The notes beneath the pieces are model-generated. The model searched no databases. It was not told where the DNA came from and saw nothing but the letters and a program-made list of their open reading frames with translations. The position numbers were made by a program, and so were the translations under genes. DNA of 64,000 nucleotides from Streptomyces shenzhenensis (lineage in GTDB: Bacteria; Actinomycetota; Actinomycetes; Streptomycetales; Streptomycetaceae), in contig NZ_JAJONF010000029.1 in NCBI RefSeq assembly GCF_021462265.1, positions 56,069-120,068 of the forward strand, written 5' to 3'. This document shows positions 27,212-34,548 of this stretch, piece after piece; within the stretch, counting starts at the first letter, position 1, and the number at the start of each line of letters is the position of its first letter.

Positions 27212-27244
27212 CGCCACGGGCTGACGCCACGGGCTGACGCCCCG
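27194..27244. repeat. 14-bp tandem repeat (3.6 copies) spanning a stop codon
   Basis: The unit GCTGACGCCACGGG occurs at 27194, 27208 and 27222, with a partial copy at 27236. Its second copy contains the AI-2E stop codon. The unit length changes frame, so copy-number change would leave the protein end nearly unchanged. Confidence 0.85.
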
Positions 27245-27259
27245 CGCCGACACCAGCGG

Positions 27260-29374
27260 CTACGACTTGACGCCCTCGTACAGCTCGAACCAGATGCTCT
27301 TGCCCTGCCCGCGCGGGTCGACGCCCCAGGCGTCCGCCAGGATCTCGATGAGCACCAGACCGCGGCCGGAGGAGGCCAGTTCGCCGGGGCGGCGCTTGTG
27401 CGGAAGGTCGTCGCCGGCGTCCGTGACCTCGATCCGCAGCCTGCGCTCGGGGGCCTGGCCGGAGACCTCGGCGAGCAGCAGCGCGTCCGCGTCGGTGTGG
27501 ACGAGGACGTTCGTGAGCATCTCGGAGACCAGGAGGGCCGCGGAGTCGACCTGGTCGGGCGAGCCCCAGTCGTGCAGCAGTTCGCGCACGTGCTGGCGGG
27601 CCTCGGCGATCCGCTCGGGCTCGTCCTGGGCCACCGACAGCAGGGTCCGGCGGATCCGCGGCCGTACCGCCAGGGGTTCGTCGCCGGCCCGGCCGACGCC
27701 CGGCCGGGACAGCAGCAGGACCGCTATGTCGTCCTCGCGGCGGTCGGCCAGCGGCCCGGTGGTGTGGTGGGAGGAAGGGCCGTGCACGGCCTGGACCAGC
27801 CCGTCGGCCAGTTTCTCCAGGTCGCCGTCGTCGTGCTCCTCCATGATCGTGCGGATCCGCTGCCAGCCGCTCTCCATGTCGTGGCCGCCGGTCTCGATCA
27901 GACCGTCGGTGCACAGCATCATCGTCTCGCCCGGTTCCAGGGCGAACCGCGTCGTCGGATAGTCGGCGTCCGGGTCGATGCCGAGCGGCAGCCCGCCCGC
28001 CGTCGGCCGCCGCAGCACCGTGCCGTCGGCCATCCGGACCGTCGGGTCCAGATGCCCCGCACGGGCGATCTCCAGCACCCCGGTCGCCGGATCCGCCTCG
28101 ACGTACAGGCAGGTCGCGAAGCGCAGGTCGGCGTCGTCCTCGGCGTAGGTGATCCCGTGCAGGAACCGGGAGGCCCGGGAGAGCACCGCGTCCGGGCGGT
28201 GGCCTTCCGAGGCGTAGGCGCGCAGCGCGATCCGCAGCTGGCCCATCAGGCCCGCGGCCCGTACGTCATGGCCCTGGACGTCGCCGATGACCAGGGCGTG
28301 CCGGCCGGAGGGCAGCGGGATCATGTCGTACCAGTCGCCGCCCACCTGGAGGCCGCCGCCGGTCGGTATGTAGCGGGCGGCCGTGCCCATGCCGGGTATC
28401 TCGGGGCCCAGCGTCGGCAGCATGGAGCGCTGGAGGCCGTCCGTCAGCTCCCGCTCCGAGTCCGCGATCCCGGCCCGGGACAGGGCCTGCGCCAGCATCC
28501 GGGCCACCGTGGTGAGCACGGACCGCTCGTCGGGGGTGAACGACACCGGGTAGGTGAAGCCCGCCATCCAGGCGCCCATGGTCCGGCCGGCCACCGTCAG
28601 CGGCAGGAAGGCCCAGGACCGGCGGCCGAAGCGCTCGGCGAGCGGCCAGGTCACCGGGTAGCGCGAGCGGTACTGCTCGGCGGAGGAGAGATAGACCGCC
28701 CGCCCGGTCCGTACCACCTCGGCGGCCGGGTAGTCCGTGTCCAGCGGCATGCTGGTGAAGAGGCTGTCCTCATCGATGTCCTGGCCGTGGCTGCCGGTCA
28801 TCATCAGCCGGTCGCCCTTGACCCCGTAGACCACCAGCCCGTCCGGGGAGAACCCGGGCATCGACAGGCCCGCGGCGACCCGCAGCACTTCCTGCGTGGA
28901 CCGCGCCTCGGCCAGTGCCCGGCCCGCGTCCAGCAGGAACGCCTCCCGGGAGCGCCGCCAGTCGCCGGTGACCGGGTGCTGGGCGGCGGTACCGGGGGAC
29001 GGTTCGGAGACCTCCTGGATGGTGCCCGTCACCCGGTACACGCGCTCCTTGGAGTCGTACACCGGCCGGAAACGGCTGCGCACGGTGCGGATCAGCAGGC
29101 CCCGCTCGTCCATGACCCGCAGCCGGACTTCCCCGAGGGTCCCCTCGACCGCGGCCAGCCGGGTGATGCTGGTGTTCTCGTTCCAGTCCACGGGGTGGAA
29201 CCGGGACCGGACCAGGGCCTCCGACAGGACGGACGGTTCGGCGGGCAGCCCGATCAGCCGGGCCGCCTCCGCGTCCGCGGTGACCAGACCGGTGGCGGTG
29301 TCCCAGTGCCACAGCCCGGTCGCGAGGGCGGCGAGCACGTCCTCCACGGCGGGCAGGGGCTCGCCAGTTCGCAT
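27260..29374 (-). CDS. PAS-GAF-PP2C (SpoIIE-type) phosphatase with C-terminal HATPase
   Basis: This 704-aa regulator of the Rsb/SpoIIE kind has, in order: a PAS-like sensor (about 10-135, WHWDTATGLVTADAEAARLIGL), a GAF domain (about 160-310), a PP2C-type serine phosphatase (about 330-560) with metal-binding Asp in VGGDWYDM and IGDVQGHD, and a C-terminal GHKL domain (about 580-700) resembling anti-sigma-factor kinases. Such Streptomyces proteins control anti-anti-sigma factors. Having phosphatase and kinase-like domains in one chain suggests self-contained switching. It is not beside a sigma factor gene, so its partner is unknown. ATG 29374 has only a weak GGGG nearby. Confidence 0.85.
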   Translation of the reverse strand: MRTGEPLPAVEDVLAALATGLWHWDTATGLVTADAEAARLIGLPAEPSVLSEALVRSRFHPVDWNENTSITRLAAVEGTLGEVRLRVMDERGLLIRTVRSRFRPVYDSKERVYRVTGTIQEVSEPSPGTAAQHPVTGDWRRSREAFLLDAGRALAEARSTQEVLRVAAGLSMPGFSPDGLVVYGVKGDRLMMTGSHGQDIDEDSLFTSMPLDTDYPAAEVVRTGRAVYLSSAEQYRSRYPVTWPLAERFGRRSWAFLPLTVAGRTMGAWMAGFTYPVSFTPDERSVLTTVARMLAQALSRAGIADSERELTDGLQRSMLPTLGPEIPGMGTAARYIPTGGGLQVGGDWYDMIPLPSGRHALVIGDVQGHDVRAAGLMGQLRIALRAYASEGHRPDAVLSRASRFLHGITYAEDDADLRFATCLYVEADPATGVLEIARAGHLDPTVRMADGTVLRRPTAGGLPLGIDPDADYPTTRFALEPGETMMLCTDGLIETGGHDMESGWQRIRTIMEEHDDGDLEKLADGLVQAVHGPSSHHTTGPLADRREDDIAVLLLSRPGVGRAGDEPLAVRPRIRRTLLSVAQDEPERIAEARQHVRELLHDWGSPDQVDSAALLVSEMLTNVLVHTDADALLLAEVSGQAPERRLRIEVTDAGDDLPHKRRPGELASSGRGLVLIEILADAWGVDPRGQGKSIWFELYEGVKS

Positions 29375-29542
29375 TGCCCCACTTTAAGAAGATGAGATCG
29401 AAGACTGCCACTGTTTCCGGTGGGATAAATGGTGGGGAGGCGATCTTTGGGTGCCCGGTACCCTTGATGGGTCCGGGCCCGGTGGCCCGTCCCGGTCGAG
29501 GAGAGCACCTCGGCAGAACCCGAAGAAGAGGAACATCCGACG

Positions 29543-31306
29543 ATGCATCGGTACAGGTCCCACACCTGCGGCCAGCTCCGCGCCTCTGACGTCGGCACCG
29601 ACGTCCGGCTGAGCGGCTGGCTGCACAATCGGCGCGACCTGGGCGGCATCCTCTTCATCGATCTGCGCGACCACTACGGCATCACGCAGCTCGTCGCCCG
29701 CCCCGGCACCCCGGCGTACGAGGCCCTGGACAAGTTCTCCAAGGAGTCCACGGTCCGCGTCGACGGCCGCGTTGTTTCACGTGGAACCGAGAACATCAAC
29801 TCCGACCTGCCCACCGGCGAGGTCGAGGTCGAGGTCGGTGAGGTCGAGCTGCTCGGCGCGGCCGCCCCGCTGCCGTTCACGATCAACACCGAGGACGGGG
29901 TCAACGAGGAGCGGCGCCTGGAGTACCGCTTCCTGGACCTGCGCCGCGAGCGCATGCACCGCAACATCATGCTGCGTACGGCCGTGATCTCGGCCATCCG
30001 CCACAAGATGGTCGCCCTCGGCTTCAACGAGATGGCCACGCCGATCCTCACCGCGACCTCCCCCGAGGGCGCCCGTGACTTCGTCGTCCCCTCCCGCCTG
30101 AACCCGGGCAAGTTCTACGCCCTGCCGCAGGCCCCGCAGCAGTTCAAGCAGCTGCTGATGATCTCCGGCTTCGACCGCTACTTCCAGATCGCGCCCTGCT
30201 TCCGCGACGAGGACGCCCGCGCCGACCGCTCGCCCGGTGAGTTCTACCAGCTCGACGTCGAGATGAGCTTCGTCGAGCAGGAGGACGTCTTCCGCCCGAT
30301 CGAGCAGCTGATGACCGAGCTCTTCGAGGAGTTCGGGGGCGGCCGGCACGTCACGTCCCCCTTCCCGCGGATCCCGTTCCGTGAGGCGATGCTGAAGTAC
30401 GGCTCCGACAAGCCGGACCTGCGGGCCCAGCTGGAGCTCGTCGACATCACCGACATCTTCGAGGGCTCGGAGTTCAAGGCCTTCGCCGGCAAGCACGTCC
30501 GCGCCCTGCCGGTCCCGGCGGTCCAGGACCAGCCCCGCAAGTTCTTCGACCAGCTCGGCGACTTCGCCGTCTCGCAGGGCGCCAAGGGCCTGGCCTGGGT
30601 GCGCGTCGGCGAGGACGGCTCGCTGAGCGGCCCGATCGCCAAGTTCCTCACCGAGGAGAACGTGGCCGAGCTCACCAAGCGGCTCCAGCTGGCCGCCGGG
30701 CACGCCGTCTTCTTCGGCGCGGGCGAGTTCGACGAGGTCTCCAAGATCATGGGGGCGGTGCGGGTCGAGGCCGCGCGTCGCGCCGGGCACTTCGAGGAGA
30801 ACGTCTTCCGGTTCTGCTGGATCGTCGACTTCCCGATGTTCGAGAAGGACGAGGACACCGGGAAGATCGACTTCTCCCACAACCCGTTCTCCATGCCCCA
30901 GGGCGGCATGGAGGCCCTGGAGACCCAGGACCCGCTGGACATCCTCGCCTGGCAGTACGACATCGTCTGCAACGGCGTCGAGCTGTCCTCCGGCGCCATC
31001 CGGAACCACGAGCCCGACATCATGCTGAAGGCCTTCGGGATCGCGGGCTACGACGAGGAGACCGTCGAGCGCGAGTTCGCCGGCATGCTCCGCGCGCTCC
31101 GCTTCGGCGCCCCGCCGCACGGCGGCATCGCCCCGGGCGTGGACCGCATCGTCATGCTCCTCGCCGACGAGCCCAACATCCGCGAGACCATCGCGTTCCC
31201 GCTCAACGGCAACGCCCAGGACCTGATGATGGGCGCGCCGACCGAGCTGGACGAGACCCGCCTGCGCGAGCTGCACCTTTCCATCCGGAAGCCGCAGCCG
31301 AAGTAA
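29543..31306 (+). CDS. aspS: aspartyl-tRNA synthetase
   Basis: This 587-aa class II synthetase charges tRNA-Asp. It has an N-terminal OB-fold anticodon-binding domain (about 1-110), a catalytic core with motif 2 in CFRDEDARADRSPGEFYQL, a bacterial GAD insertion (about 300-420), and motif 3 in GGIAPGVDRIVMLL. AGAGGAA precedes ATG 29543 by about 9 bp. In the anticodon domain the segment GWLHNRRDLGG has Leu where many non-discriminating bacterial AspRS have His. The OB-fold coding region contains a parS-like site. A strong terminator follows. Confidence 0.95.
   Translation: MHRYRSHTCGQLRASDVGTDVRLSGWLHNRRDLGGILFIDLRDHYGITQLVARPGTPAYEALDKFSKESTVRVDGRVVSRGTENINSDLPTGEVEVEVGEVELLGAAAPLPFTINTEDGVNEERRLEYRFLDLRRERMHRNIMLRTAVISAIRHKMVALGFNEMATPILTATSPEGARDFVVPSRLNPGKFYALPQAPQQFKQLLMISGFDRYFQIAPCFRDEDARADRSPGEFYQLDVEMSFVEQEDVFRPIEQLMTELFEEFGGGRHVTSPFPRIPFREAMLKYGSDKPDLRAQLELVDITDIFEGSEFKAFAGKHVRALPVPAVQDQPRKFFDQLGDFAVSQGAKGLAWVRVGEDGSLSGPIAKFLTEENVAELTKRLQLAAGHAVFFGAGEFDEVSKIMGAVRVEAARRAGHFEENVFRFCWIVDFPMFEKDEDTGKIDFSHNPFSMPQGGMEALETQDPLDILAWQYDIVCNGVELSSGAIRNHEPDIMLKAFGIAGYDEETVEREFAGMLRALRFGAPPHGGIAPGVDRIVMLLADEPNIRETIAFPLNGNAQDLMMGAPTELDETRLRELHLSIRKPQPK
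29773..29788. promoter_or_regulatory. parS-like ParB-binding site inside aspS
   Basis: TGTTTCACGTGGAACC contains GTTTCACGTGGAAC (29774-29787), 13 of 14 matches to the parS core GTTTCACGTGAAAC. It is read as codons GTT GTT TCA CGT GGA ACC, unusual for this genome, which suggests selection on the DNA itself. In Streptomyces, parS sites cluster on both sides of oriC and organise ParB-mediated segregation during sporulation. It is the only such site I found in the window. Confidence 0.75.
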
Positions 31307-31341
31307 GGCTCGAAAGAACAGCACAGCTGAAAGAAGCTGAA

Positions 31342-31379
31342 CGAAAGGCTCGAAACCGGCGTCGGTTTCGAGCCTTTCG
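31342..31379 (+). terminator. strong terminator after aspS
   Basis: A perfect 16-bp stem (31342-31357 with 31364-31379) closes a 6-nt loop, 35 bp after the aspS stop. Confidence 0.85.
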
Positions 31380-31449
31380 CCTGCGCACCGCGCATTCACA
31401 GCTCTCTCCGATGTCCCCACGGACTCCGTCCTGTCTACGGTCCCGGACC

Positions 31450-32379
31450 ATGACAGACACCCACTCCCCCACGGATGCTCAGTCCTCCGAAGAGAAAAGG
31501 AAGTTGGCCCGTCGTACGGTCCTGGCGGCCGGCAGTGCGGCCGTGACCGCGGTGGGTGTCGGCAGCGCCTTCGCGGCGAGCGACGGCGCCACCGCCGCCG
31601 CGTCCGGTGCCAGAACCGAGGCCTCGCCGTCCGCCTCGGAGGGCGCCTGCTACACGCTCACCTCCGAACTGGTCGAAGGCCCCTACTACATCGACGCCGA
31701 CAAGCTCCGCCAGGACGTCACCGAGGACCAGGCGGGCATCCCCCTGCACCTCACCCTCAAGGTGATCGACGCGGAGACCTGCAGGCCGCTCAGCAACGCG
31801 GCCGTGGACATCTGGCACTGCAACGCCTCGGGGGTCTACTCGGGGTACGAGTCGAGCGGCAGCGGCGGAGGCAGTGGCGGCGGAGGCGGCACCCCGCCGA
31901 CCGGCGCGCCGACCGACGCACCGACCGGCACCCCCACCGGACCCCCGCCCGGCGGTGGCGGCGGCCACCAGGAGCCGACCGACGACACGCGGTACCTGCG
32001 CGGCACCTGGCACACCGACCGGCACGGGCACGTCACCTTCAGGACCGTCTTCCCCGGCTGGTACCGGGGCCGCTGCGTCCACATCCACGTCAAGGTGCAC
32101 GTGGACGGCGAGTGGACGGACGCCGGCTACGAGGGCGGCCACACCTGCCACACCGGCCAGCTCTTCTTCGACGAGAAGTCGGTGCTGCTCTCGGCCGAGG
32201 CGGAGCCCTACGCGAGCAACACCACCACCCGTACCACCCTCGACGAGGACACCATCTACCCCGACAACGGCCACGAGGGCGGCCTGCTCCACCTCGGGTA
32301 CGACCGCCACCACATCGCCCGCGGCGTCCGCGCCCACCTGACCCTGGGCGTCGAACCGGACGAGACGAACAACGGCTGA
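31450..32379 (+). CDS. Tat-exported intradiol-dioxygenase-like protein
   Basis: This 309-aa protein has a twin-arginine signal (LARRTVLAAGSAAVTAVG) and so is exported folded. The mature part matches the intradiol ring-cleavage dioxygenase fold: EGPYYIDADKLRQD, NAAVDIWHCNASGVYSGY, TRYLRGTWHTDRHG and GRCVHIHVKVHVDG, which together supply the Tyr/Tyr/His/His ligands of non-haem Fe(III). Between WHCNASGVYSGY and TRYLRG lies an inserted Gly/Ser-then-Thr/Pro linker (about residues 138-172), unusual inside the catalytic domain. Exported family members in actinobacteria act on extracellular aromatics or as uncharacterised oxidases. ATG 31450 has a weak ribosome binding site. Confidence 0.78.
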   Translation: MTDTHSPTDAQSSEEKRKLARRTVLAAGSAAVTAVGVGSAFAASDGATAAASGARTEASPSASEGACYTLTSELVEGPYYIDADKLRQDVTEDQAGIPLHLTLKVIDAETCRPLSNAAVDIWHCNASGVYSGYESSGSGGGSGGGGGTPPTGAPTDAPTGTPTGPPPGGGGGHQEPTDDTRYLRGTWHTDRHGHVTFRTVFPGWYRGRCVHIHVKVHVDGEWTDAGYEGGHTCHTGQLFFDEKSVLLSAEAEPYASNTTTRTTLDEDTIYPDNGHEGGLLHLGYDRHHIARGVRAHLTLGVEPDETNNG

Positions 32380-32444
32380 CGCCGGCACCCGTGACACGGG
32401 CGCCCGGGACTCGGGAACGAGAACCCCGGGCGCCTTCGGTGCGT

Positions 32445-33851
32445 TCAGATCACCGAGAGCAGTCCGTCGCCGCCCAGCAGGGTGCCCCACCCCTGGGTGA
32501 GGCCGATGGCGTGCGGCGTGATGACGCGGCTGCCCGTGGCCGTCGGCCGGGTGGCGCCGCCGGGGAAGACCCAGACGGCTCCGGTGGAGTTGTTCTCGCC
32601 CGCCGCGCCGACGAACAGCTCCGGCCTGCCGTCCTTGTCGACGTCCCCGACCGAGACCGTCGTACCGAAGAAGTCGTCGGTCTCAGCGGCGCCCGGCACC
32701 CCCGCCGTGTCCTGGGAGAAGGAGTACGAGCCGGTGCCGAGGGCGCCGCCGCCGCGGCCGGGGACGACGGTGACCTGACCGGCCCTGCTCCTGGCGAGGT
32801 CCTCGTACGGCGACCCGATCACGATGTCCGCGAGGCCGTCCCGGTTCAGGTCGGCCACCGTCAGCGACCCGCCGAAGCCGTCGCCCTTCTCGCTCGCGCC
32901 GGGAACACCGGCGGTGTTCTGCGTGATCTGGACGGGCGTCGTGTTCGTCGTGACCCCCGCGGCGGAGCCGTACCAGACGAGGACGCGGCCGCCCGTCGCG
33001 CCGTCCACGCCCGCCTTCTCCGGCTCGTCCGGGTCGCCGGCCACGAGGTCGGCGAAACCGTCGCCGTTGACGTCGCCGGCGGCCACGATGAGGCCGTTGC
33101 CCCGCAGTTCGTTGCCGTACGCGGGATTCACATAGACGTCGCCGCCGCTCAGGCCGGTGTCCCGGAACGTGGCGGTGGCCAGGTCCGGTACCGCGTCGCC
33201 GTCGAAGTCACCGAGCGCGACGGACAGGGGGGACAGGGTGTTCTCGTTGTCCACGGCAGACCCGAACGTACCGCTCCGGGTGAACGGTCCGGTGAAGTAC
33301 ACGGTCGCGTCCATCGCGCTGACCGCGACCCGTGTCCTCGATCCGCCGCCGAGGCCGAGCGCGGCGATGTCCTCACCGTAGCGGTGCGTCGAGGACAACG
33401 GCGACGGCAGGTCCGTGCCGCTCGTCAGGCCGCTCCTGCTGCCCCAGAGCACGGTCACCGCACCGGAGTCGGTGCCCTTCGAGGTGTCCTCGTCCGGCGT
33501 TCCGACCACCAGGTCGGCGTACCCGTCCCGGTTCAGGTCCGCGGTGGCCGTGGTGGCACCGAAGGCGTCGTGGGCCTCGCTGGCACCCGGCACGCCCGCG
33601 GTGTTCTGGGTGATGGTCCTACGGCGGCTCGTCGACAGCCCGGAGGCGGAGCCGTACAGCACGACGACCGCGCCCGCGCCTTCCTTGCCGGACACGTTCG
33701 CGCCCGGCGCGGGCAGGACCGCGTCGCGGTAGCCGTCGCCGTTGAAGTCGCCGGGCACGGCGCCGTGTACGGCGGCGGCCGGGACGGCCGGCAGCAGAAC
33801 GCCGCCGACCAGAGCGGCGGCCATGAACGCGGCCGCACTCCAGCTGCGCAT
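32445..33851 (-). CDS. secreted FG-GAP/integrin-alpha-like repeat protein
   Basis: This 468-aa protein has a signal peptide (about 1-27, ending AVPAAA). Seven or so FG-GAP blades follow, built from DxNxDGxxD calcium loops (GDFNGDGYRD, ADLNRDGYAD, GDVNGDGFAD, ADLNRDGLAD, GDVDKDGRPE) alternating with the linker TQNTAGVPGASE. It should fold as a secreted beta-propeller. No lipobox or wall anchor is visible. AGGGGG precedes ATG 33851. Such proteins are numerous in Streptomyces; the ligand is unknown. It converges on the dioxygenase-like gene. Confidence 0.85.
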   Translation of the reverse strand: MRSWSAAAFMAAALVGGVLLPAVPAAAVHGAVPGDFNGDGYRDAVLPAPGANVSGKEGAGAVVVLYGSASGLSTSRRRTITQNTAGVPGASEAHDAFGATTATADLNRDGYADLVVGTPDEDTSKGTDSGAVTVLWGSRSGLTSGTDLPSPLSSTHRYGEDIAALGLGGGSRTRVAVSAMDATVYFTGPFTRSGTFGSAVDNENTLSPLSVALGDFDGDAVPDLATATFRDTGLSGGDVYVNPAYGNELRGNGLIVAAGDVNGDGFADLVAGDPDEPEKAGVDGATGGRVLVWYGSAAGVTTNTTPVQITQNTAGVPGASEKGDGFGGSLTVADLNRDGLADIVIGSPYEDLARSRAGQVTVVPGRGGGALGTGSYSFSQDTAGVPGAAETDDFFGTTVSVGDVDKDGRPELFVGAAGENNSTGAVWVFPGGATRPTATGSRVITPHAIGLTQGWGTLLGGDGLLSVI

Positions 33852-33914
33852 GAGTGACCCCCTGTGGTGCGCAAGTGGAGGAACTTTAACAGCAGTTGGT
33901 TGTGTCCGGGCCGG

Positions 33915-34391
33915 TCAGGTGTCGTACCGGCCGTTCCAGGGCTCGCCGAAGCCCAGGTGGTCCGGGTAGAGCTCGGCCCAGCCCCCGTCCTCGTCCTCCT
34001 TCGCCACCAGTCCGAAGAACGCGCCGTCCACCACGAGCTGGAACGGGCGTATCGCGATGTCCTTGTACGTGCGCCTGGGCAGGCTGCGCAGCATGCCCGC
34101 CAGGCGTGCGCGGGCCCGCGACAGCACCGACTCGGCGCCGTCCGGGTCGAGCTGCTGCTCGGCCCAGCTGCCCGCGCACCAGATCTGGGAGTCGCGGTAG
34201 TTGCCCTCGGCGTCGAAGAGATGCAGCACCGAGTAGAGCCGTTTCTGCTGCTCCCAGCCCTCTTCGAGCCGGAACCCCTCGGGGAACGCGTAGGTGACCG
34301 ACGCCAGGAACTGTCCGCCGGTGTAGTGACCGATGGCCTCGGTACGGCCGTGGGGCTCGTAGGCGATCGGGATGAGGTCGGGGATTGCCAT
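33915..34391 (-). CDS. conserved cytoplasmic protein of unknown function
   Basis: This 158-aa protein has no signal peptide or membrane helix. It reads as an alpha/beta protein with the segments GRTEAIGHYTGGQFLASVTY, LYSVLHLFDAEGNYRDSQIW and a final DHLGFGEPWNGRYDT. I do not recognise the family. ATG 34391 lacks a ribosome binding site, but TATGGT ends 6 nt upstream, so the mRNA is probably leaderless. It is separated from the GHKL module by 157 bp. Confidence 0.6.
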   Translation of the reverse strand: MAIPDLIPIAYEPHGRTEAIGHYTGGQFLASVTYAFPEGFRLEEGWEQQKRLYSVLHLFDAEGNYRDSQIWCAGSWAEQQLDPDGAESVLSRARARLAGMLRSLPRRTYKDIAIRPFQLVVDGAFFGLVAKEDEDGGWAELYPDHLGFGEPWNGRYDT

Positions 34392-34446
34392 GGCGAAACC
34401 ATACGGATGTGTTGTGAGCATGCAGGTACGGGGCCGCCGCTCCTGC

Positions 34447-34494
34447 AAAAAAATTCACTTCTCTCCACCGGGCACGGCAGCGGGCGAGGCTGCC
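34447..34494 (-). terminator. hairpin plus T-run ending the GHKL module
   Basis: On the minus strand a 6-bp hairpin (arms 34489-34494 and 34476-34481) lies downstream of the GHKL gene, and a run of seven T appears at 34453-34447. The 20-nt gap between stem and T-run makes this imperfect. The T-run is rare in this genome. Confidence 0.4.
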
Positions 34495-34548
34495 TCTCCG
34501 ACGTCCTGAGGGGCTCCAGGCACCCGCACCCCGGCCGGTGGCACCGCG

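Noticed and set aside
24643..27253. Arg/Lys/Pro-rich frames across the 40-bp array
   Set aside because: They arise from the tandem repeat reading open in all frames and have no start or ribosome binding site of their own.
29375..29542. T-box or other riboswitch upstream of aspS
   Set aside because: No T-box sequence or specifier hairpin could be found in the 168-bp leader.
34392..34548. tRNA or integration site next to the HD-GHKL module
   Set aside because: No T-loop GTTCRANNC with matching acceptor stem was found here; the module shows no direct repeats at its edges.
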